From: Nitrospirillum amazonense
GTDB lineage: Bacteria > Pseudomonadota > Alphaproteobacteria > Azospirillales > Azospirillaceae
Assembly (NCBI RefSeq): GCF_007828035.1
Contig: NZ_VITV01000009.1
Span: forward strand, 62,001-126,000
Direction: 5' to 3'
Length of the DNA: 64,000 nt
Position 1 is the first letter of the stretch. Each line of letters starts with the position of its first letter. The position numbers and the translations under genes were made by a program. This document shows, piece after piece, positions 25,301-34,300 of this stretch. The notes below the pieces were generated by a model, which saw only the letters and a list, made by a program, of their open reading frames with translations, searched no databases and was not told the DNA's origin.

Positions 25301-28300
25301 GGGTGGCGCCCGCCTGCCCCGCGATATAGTTGGTCAGCCCCGACAGGGTGGCGACCAACGAGCCGCCGGACAGCAGCGCCACCCCGCTGACCGACAGTTG
25401 CGCCCCGCTGGCCAGCCGCAGGGTACCGGCGGACTGGCGGTAGTTGCCGGTGACGCTGATCACCGTGTTCAGCAGGACGTCCGCGCCGGTGTTCAGCAGC
25501 GTGTGGCTGGCAACGGAGACGTTGTCGTTCCACAGCATGTCGCCAGCGGACAGGGTCACGTCGGCGAAGGCGCTGGTCAGATATCCGATGCTGCCGGCGG
25601 TGCCGGTGTAGGTGCCGACGGTGCCGTTGCCGCCGGCCAGGTTCAGGCCCCGGCCGTTGATGGTGCCGGCGATGACGCCGCTGTTGACCAGGGTGCCCAG
25701 GTAGCCGTTGCTGCTGACCGTGCCGTTGGAAACACCGCCCAGGCGCACCGCCGTCTTGCCGCTGATGGTGCCGCTGTTGACCACCGTGCCGATGGTGCCG
25801 CCCAGGATGTTCAGCGCGACGATGGAGGAGGAGACGCCGGCGCTGCTGTTGGCGATCAGGCCGCTGTTGGTCAGCGTCCCGATGGTGCCGATGAGCGACC
25901 CGGTCACGGCGACGTTGACGGCGCCGGTGTTGGTGGCGCTGTCGGCGATGGTGCCGCTGTTGGTGAAGCCGGTGATGACACCGGCATTGTACACGCCCGC
26001 CGCGTTGCCGATGCCGCTGATCAGACCGGCGTTGTTGACGGTGCCGATGGTGGCGCCCAGCAGCTTCATGCCCACCACGTTGCCGCTTAGCGCGCCGATG
26101 GTGCCCGTCAGACTGTTATCCACTTCCCCGATATGGGCGCCCAGGGTGGCCAGCAGGCCGGCGGCGGCGATGGTCCCCACCACCAGGCCGCTGTTCACCA
26201 GCGTGCCGATGGAGCCACCCGCCGCCACAAACAGGCCGCCGCCGCTGGCGCTGGTGCCCTTCACCGTGCCGGTGCCGCTGTTCACCAGCGTGCCGATGGT
26301 GCCCAGGACATCGACGCCGATGGCGCTGAACAGTGTACCGCTGTTGCTGAGCGAGCCCAGGCTGCCCGTGGCGGCGACATAGACCGCGCCCGCCCCCTGG
26401 GTGATGGTGCCGGTGTTGACGATGCTGGCCAGCACCGTACCGACATAGTCGTTCTGGACGCCCAACGTCAGGATGGTGCCGCCAACCGTGCCGCCGGCGG
26501 TGCTGAGCCCGGTGATGGTGCCGCCAACCAGCGTGACGCCGGCGAAGGATGAACCGGCGGCCCCGGCAACCAGCGTGTAGGTGCCGGACAGGTGGTTGCC
26601 GGTACTCGACAGGCTGGTCAGGACGGTGCCGCCGCTGAGGGTCACGACGTCGCTGGCGACCAGGCCGCTGGTGCCCGGTGTCACCGCCAGCGTGCCGGCC
26701 GTCTGGGTGTAGGCGCCGGTGATGCTGACGATGCTGGCCAGCGTCAGGCTGGCGCCGCTGTTGATGACGGTATGGCCCGTGGCCAGGATGCGGTCGTTCA
26801 GCAGCATATTGCCGGCGGTGAAGACCACATTGCCCAGCGTGCTGACGATGGTGCCCTGACCCGACTGGCCGGTCAGCGTGCCGATGGTGCCGGCGGCACC
26901 GCCGGTGATGGTCAGGGTGACGGCGGTCTCATTGTCAATGATGCCCCGGACCACGCCGCTGTTGCTGAAGCCGTTGACCAGCGTCCCGGTCAGGTACAGC
27001 GCGTTGCCGCCGCTGATGGTGCCGCCCGCCAAGTTGACCAGCGTGCCCAACGTACCCGCGACGTTCACGGCGCTGGTGGCGTTGGCGATGACGCCGCTGT
27101 TCACCAGCGTATCCAAGGTGCCGGACACCTGGACGGCGCTCTGCGCGGCGGTGATGGTGCCGCTGTTCATCAGCGTGCCCATCGTGGCGTTGCCGTCGAT
27201 GTAGATGCCTTGCGGGCCACCATTGATGCTGCCGCTGTTCGTCAGCAGACCCAGGGTGCCGAAGTCAACGACGCCGGCGGAGCCGGAGCTGATCAGGCCG
27301 GCGTTGGACAGGGTGCCCAGGGAGCTGTCGTTCTGCGCCCCGGCGGCCGTGCCGCCCAGGATGGTGCCGCCAGCGCTGTTGATCAGCAGCCCGATGGTGG
27401 ACTGGTTGCCCAGCGCCTTGACCGCACTGGATATCAGCCCGCTGTTGATCAAAGTGCCGACGCTGCCGTTGTTGCTCAACCCCGTGTCAGATCCCGTCAA
27501 CGTACCGCTGTTGGTCAGCGTGCCGACCGTGCCCGTGCCCGCCACGTGCAGGGCGTTGCCGACGCCGGTGATGGTGGCGCTGTTGACCAGGCTGCCCAGG
27601 GTGCCGCCGATATAGTCGTTGGCGATGGTCAGCAGCAGGTTGTTGGCGCCATCGGCGGACAGGCCCGCCGCCACGCCGGTGACCGAACCGACCAGGGCGG
27701 CGGCGGTGTAATCGGAGCCCGTGCCACCGGCGACCAAGGTGCTGGCCCCCACGGTGTAGTTGCCGGTGGACGACAGGCCGGCCGCGATGGTGCCGGCGAT
27801 GCTGGCGGCCCCGCTGACCACCAGCCCGCTGGTGCCGGGGGTCAGCGACAGGGTACCCGCCGCACCCTGGGTATAGGCGCCGGTGATGCTGACGATGGTG
27901 GTCAGCGTCAGGCTGGCACCGCTGTTGGTGACGGTGAAGCCGCCGGCGCTGATGCTGTCGTTCAGCACCAGGGCACCGCCGGCGAACACCACGTCGGACG
28001 TGCTGGTGAGGGTGCCCTGGTTGGTCAGCGTGGCGCCCGTCAGCGTGCCGACGGTGCCCCCGGTCCCGCCGCTGATGGTCAGGGCGCCGCCGCCGCTGTT
28101 GATGATGGCGCCGGCGATGGTGCCGCTGTTGCGCAAGCCCCCTAGCGGGCCATAGAGCGCCACCGCCTTGGACGCCTGGATCAGGCCGCTGTTGATCAGC
28201 GTGCCGACCGTGCCGGCACTGTACAGGGCCGAGCTGCCGCTGCCCGATGTGCCGCGCATGACGCCGCTGTTGACCAGCGTGTCGATAACGGCGCCCGGAT

Positions 28301-31300
28301 CGTTGAGGAAGGCAACGTTCCGGCCCACGATGGTGCCGCTGTTGTCCAGCCGCCCCATGCTGCCGCTGTTGCGCACGGCGAAGAAGGTGCTGCCGATGAC
28401 GCCGCTGTTGATCAACGTGCCTATGGTGCCACCGGCGTTGTTCTGCACGGCGCTGCCGCCGGTGATCGTTCCCGTGCCGGTGTTGTTCAGCAGACCAATG
28501 GTGCCCAGATTGGCCACGCCGCCGCCGAAGCCGGCCGACACGCTGCCGCTGTTGCTGAGCGTGCCGACGGTGCCCGTGGCCTCGATGTGGACGCCGTTGG
28601 AGGAGCCGCTGATGGTGCCGACGCTGCCGTTGACCAGCGTACCCAGCGTGCCGGTGACATAGACACCCCCGCCCAGGACGCCACCGAACAGGACCCCGCT
28701 GTTGTTCAGCGAACCCAGCGTACCGCCGACATAGGCCGCGTACTTGGCGCCGCTGATGGTGCCGGCGTTGCCCAGGCTGGTCAGGGTACCGCCGATGTAA
28801 TCGTTGGTGACGGTCAGCAGCAGGTTGTTGGCGCCGTCGCCGCCCAAGGTGGCGGCCAGGCCGGTGATGCTGGCCCCGGCCACGACGCCGCTGTAGTCAC
28901 CGCCGCCACCGGCGGCCACCAGCGTGCGGCTGCCGACGGTGTAGTTGCCGGCGGCCGACGCGGCGAGCACCGTGCCCGAGATGACGGCCACATCCGAAAC
29001 GACCAGTTCCCCGCCCGCGGACAGATCCAGGGCCCCGGATGCCCCTTGCTGATAGGCGCCGGTGATGCTGACCACGCTGCCGATACCCAGCGTGGCGCCG
29101 GTGTTGAGGACGGTCTGGCCGCTGGCCACGATGCTGTCGTTCAGCATCAAGGCGCCCCCGGCGAACACGACGTCCGCGGCGCTGATCAGCGTGCCCTGGC
29201 TGGATGCGGCGTAGCCCGTCAGGGTGCCGACCGTGCCGTTGCTGCCGCCGACGATGGTCAAATCGTCGGCGGAATTCGAGATGCGGCCCGCGATCACGCC
29301 ACTGTTGACGAAGGTTCCGATGCTGGAGGCGATCCGCAGGGCGGCGGTGCCCGCGATGGTGCCGCTGTTCAGCAAGGCGTCGACACGGCCGTCGAGCTTC
29401 AGGGCCGTGGGGCCGGTGATAGTGCCCTGGTTGATGATGGTGCCCAGGGTATTGGTGTTCTTCAGCGCCGGGCCGCTGTGCGCGATGATGGTGCCGCTGT
29501 TGACGATGGTGCCGTAATAGTCGCCGTAGACGCCCCAGCTTTGGCCGACGATGGTGCCGCTGTTGTTCAGCAGGCCCATGACGCCCAGGTTGGAGACACC
29601 GACGCTGCCGCCCATGATATAGCCGGCATTGATCAGCGTACCGACCGTCCCGTAGTTTTCGAAGCCGGCAGCCGAATAGGCGGCACCTTGGCCGAGCAGC
29701 GTGGCGCCGACGCTGTTGATGAACGTGCCGACATGGCCGCCGCTGGCGATGCTGACGGCGATGGTGGTGGCGCTGAAGGTGCCGGCGTTGGTGATGGTGC
29801 CGACACTGCCGGAATGGCCGACATAGACGGCCGCCTTGTCGGCGCCAACGCTGCCGGTGTTGGCCAGGCTGGCCAGGGTGCCGCCGACATAGTCGTTGGT
29901 GATGGTCAGCAGCAGGTTGTTGGCGCCGTCGTCCGCCACGGCCGCGGCCAGGCCGGTAACCGTGCCGCCCAGGGTGGCGGACGCGTAGTCGGACCCGGCA
30001 CCGCCGGCCACCAGGGTGCTGGAACCGACGATGTAGTTGCCGGTCGACGACAGCCCGGCCAGGACCGTGCCGGCGATGCTGGCGGCCCCGCTGACCACCA
30101 ATTCGGTGCCCGTGCCCACGCTCAAGGTGCCGGACGCCCCCTGGCTGTAATCGCCGGTGACGTTGACGATGGTGGACAGCGTCAGCGAGGCGCCGGTGTT
30201 CACCACCGTCTGGCCATCGGCATCGATGCCACCGTTCAGCCGTAGGCTGCCGCCGGCGAATAGCAGCGTGCCGTTGGTGTTGGTGATGTTGCCCGCCAGC
30301 GTGCCGACGGTGCCGGCCGTGCCGCCCATGACCGTCAGGTCGCCCGCACCGTTATTGATGATGCCGCCCTGGATCACGCCGCTGTTGACCAGGGTGCCCA
30401 GGGCGCCGCCGATCACGAGGGCCGTGTAGCCCTTGAGGGTGCCGCTGTTATTCAGCACGCCGATGGTGCCGCCTATGGTGACGGCGGTCGCATCGGCCTG
30501 GATGGTCCCGCGATTGTTCAGGACGCCGATGCTGGCGCCGGCCGCGTTGCTGATGGCCGTGATCCCCTGGATCAGACCGCTTGAGGAATTGGTCAGCGTT
30601 CCAATGGAACCCGCGTTGTGTATGCCTTGGCTGCCGTTGAGATAACCATCGTTGGACAATGTGCCGATGCGACCGGTGGACGCGATGTCGACGCTGCGAT
30701 AGCCAGGGCTCACCAGCGTAGCCCCGCTGGTGTTGGTCAGCTGGCCTATGGTGCCGGCGACGAAAACCGCCTCGTCAGAGCCATGGTCGCCGGCGAGGGT
30801 GCCGCTGTTGGTGAAGGTGCCCAGCGATCCGCTGGCCGCAACAAACAAGGCATGAGAACCAATGATCGTGCCGCTGTTGCCCAGGCTGGCCAGCGTGCCG
30901 CCGATATAGTCGTTGGCGATGGTCAGCAGCAGGTGGTTGGCGCCATCGGCGGACAGGCCAATCGACAGGCCGGTGACCGAACCGGCCAGGGCGGCGGCGG
31001 TGTAATCGGAGCCCGTGCCACCGGCGACCAAGGTGCTGGCCCCCACGGTGTAGTTGCCGGTGGACGACAGGCCGGCCGCGATGGTGCCGGCGATGCTGGC
31101 GGCCCCGCTGACCACCAGCCCGCTGGTGCCGGGGGTCAGCGACAGGGTACCCGCCGCACCCTGGGTATAGGCGCCGGTGATGCTGACGATGGTGGTCAGC
31201 GTCAGGGAGGCGCCGCTGTTGGTGACGGTGAAGCCGCCGGCGCTGATGCTGTCGTTCAGCACCAGGGCGCCGCCGGCGAACACCACGTCGGACGTGCTGG

Positions 31301-34300
31301 TGAGGGTGCCCTGGTTGGTCAGCGTGGCGCCCGTCAGCGTGCCGACGGTGCCCCCGGTCCCGCCGCTGATGGTCAGGGCGCCGCCGCCGCTGTTGATGAT
31401 GGCGCCGGCGATGGTGCCGCTGTTGCGCAAGCCCCCTAGCGGGCCATAGAGCGCCACCGCCTTGGACGCCTGGATCAGGCCGCTGTTGATCAGCGTGCCG
31501 ACCGTGCCGGCACTGTACAGGGCCGAGCTGCCGCTGCCCGATGTGCCGCGCATGACGCCGCTGTTGACCAGCGTGTCGATGACGGCGCCCGGATCGTTGA
31601 GGAAGGCAACGTTCCGGCCCACGATGGTGCCGCTGTTGTCCAGCCGCCCCATGCTGCCGCTGTTGCGCACGGCGAAGAAGGTGCTGCCGATGACGCCGCT
31701 GTTGATCAACGTGCCTATGGTACCACCGGCGTTGTTCTGCACGGCGCTGCCGCCGGTGATCGTTCCCGTGCCGGTGTTGTTCAGCAGACCAATGGTGCCC
31801 AGATTGGCCACGCCGCCGCCGAAACCGGCCGACACGCTGCCGCTGTTGCTGAGCGTGCCGACGGTGCCCGTGGCCTCGATGTGGACGCCGTTGGAGGAGC
31901 CGCTGATGGTGCCGACGCTGCCGTTGACCAGCGTACCCAGCGTGCCGGTGACATAGACACCCCCGCCCAGGACGCCACCGAACAGGACGCCGCTGTTGTT
32001 CAACGAGCCCAGCGTGCCGCCGACATAGGCCGCGTACTTGGCGCCGCTGATGGTGCCGGCGTTGCCCAGGCTGGTCAGGGTACCGCCGATATAGTCGTTG
32101 GTGACGGTCAGCAGCAGGTTGTTGGCGCCGTCGCCGCCCAAGGTGGCGGCCAAGCCGGTGATGCTGGCCCCAGCCACGACGCCGCTGTAGTCACCGCCGC
32201 CACCGGCGGCCACCAGCGTGCGGCTGCCGACGGTGTAGTTGCCGGCGGCCGACGCGGCGAGCACCGTGCCGGTGATGCTGGCGGCCCCGCTGACCACCAG
32301 TTCACCACCCGCCAGGTTCAGCATGCCGGAGGCGCCTTGGGTGTAGCCCCCGGCGATGCTGACAATGCTGGTCAACGTCAGCGACGCGCCGCTGTTCACC
32401 ACCGTGTGGCCGGTGACGTTGATGGTGTCGTTCAGCAGCAGGTTGCCGCTGGCGAAAACCAGGTTGGACAGCGTGTTGACGATGCTGCCCATATTGGTGA
32501 CGGTCTGGCCCGTCAGCGTGCCGATGGTGGCGCCGGTGCCGCCGCTGATCGTCAGGGCGTTGGCCGACGCGTTCAGGATCTTGCCGGCGATCAGGCCGCT
32601 GTTGGCGACGGGGCCCAGCGTGGCGCCGGACGCGATGAACAGGGCGGTGGCGCCGGCGATGGTGCCGCTGTTGTTGATGGTGCCGACAGTCCCGCCATTG
32701 ACGGAAATGCCCAGATGCGTGCCGATGATCTGACCGCTGTTGGTGATGGTTCCGATCGTGCCGCTGCTATTAACCGCCGTGACGGCGTTGATGGTGCCGG
32801 CGTTGCTGAGCTGATCCAAAGAAGTCAGCACGATGATGCCGCCAACAGCCCCGCTGATCAGCCCGTTGTTGGTCAGTTGGCCAAGCCCCTGGCCACCGAC
32901 GCCCACTGCGGTGCTGTTGGTGCTGAGGATGGTGCCGGTGACGCTGTTGATAAGGGTGCCGACGGAACCGAAGAGGCCCATGCCGGCCGACGTCGTGCCA
33001 CGGATCACGCCACTGTTGACAATGCGGTCAATGTGGCTGCCGTCCGCCATATAAACGCCCATGGAGCCGCCAGAAAGCGTACCGGCGTTGCTGAGCGTGC
33101 CCACGGATCCGCCGACCTGGGATCCGACGAGGGTGCTGTCTATGGCGAAACCGCGGACGCTGCCGCTGATCGTCCCACTGTTGGTCAGGGTGCTGACCGT
33201 ACCGGTTGGGGCGATGTATACGCCGCTCGCGACACCGCTGATGGTGCCGCCGTTGCTGAGGCTACCCAGTGTTCCGCCGACGTAGTCGTTGGTCACCGTC
33301 AGCAGCAGGCTATTGCCATCGACGCTGAAGCCGGCGCCGGCAACACTGCTGACGGTGGTGATACGGGCGATGACGGCGCTATAGTCGGACGCACTGGGGG
33401 AGGACACTAGGGTAACGCCGCTGTCCGCCAGGTAGTTGCCGGTGGCGGACAGGGTGGCCGCCACCGTGCCGGCGACGGTGGCGCCGTCGGTCACCACCAG
33501 TTGACCGCCCGTTGCCAGGCTAAGGGTGGCGCCGCTCGATTGAACGTAGGTGCCGATGACAGTGACGATGCTGTTCACCGTCAGCATGGCGCCGGCGTTG
33601 ACGATGGACCAATCGCTGCCGCTGTTGTTGCCCGTGCCATTGCTGGCGTTGATGGTGTCGTTCAGCAGGATGTTGCCGGACGCGAGCACCAGGTTGTTGC
33701 TGACGTTCAGCACCCCCTGGGTGCCGGCATACCCGGTGAAGGTGCCGACGGTGGTGCCGCTACCGCCAATGAGGGTGCCGATGGTCTGCCCGATATTGCC
33801 GGCGATGGTGCCGCTGTTGCTCAGGGTGTCGACGGTGCCGCCGCCGAACGCGACAGGGGCGCTGATCAGGCCAGTGTTGATCAGGGTGCCGATGCTGCCG
33901 CTGGAAATGGCCAGAGAGGTGGCGACGATGGAGCCGCTGTTGACCAGCGTGTTGATGACACCGCCGACGTTGCGGATGGCGGTGTAACCGGCGCTGCCGA
34001 TGGTGCCGGCGTTGCTGAGATAACCGATGACGCCGGTGTTGTTGATGGCGTGGGCGGTGTTGGCGCCGAAGATCCGCCCGCCGGTGGCATTGACCAGCGA
34101 ACCGATGACGCCGTCGTTGGCAAGGGCAATGCCGCTGCCATCGGTGGCGATGGTGCCGCTGTTTAGAATGGTGCCGATGCTGGCGCCGCCGATGTTATGG
34201 ATGCCGCTGTGGCCGGTGAACGTGCCGATGCTGGTGATCATCACCAGGCCGATGGTGTTCTCATTCTGAAGCGCGGGACTGCCGCCGCCCTGGATCAGGC

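Noticed and set aside
11600-33900. Regular short repeats that might suggest a CRISPR array or satellite
   Set aside because: The repeats keep reading frame, vary in length and encode beta-helix turns; there are no constant direct repeats with unique spacers and no cas genes.
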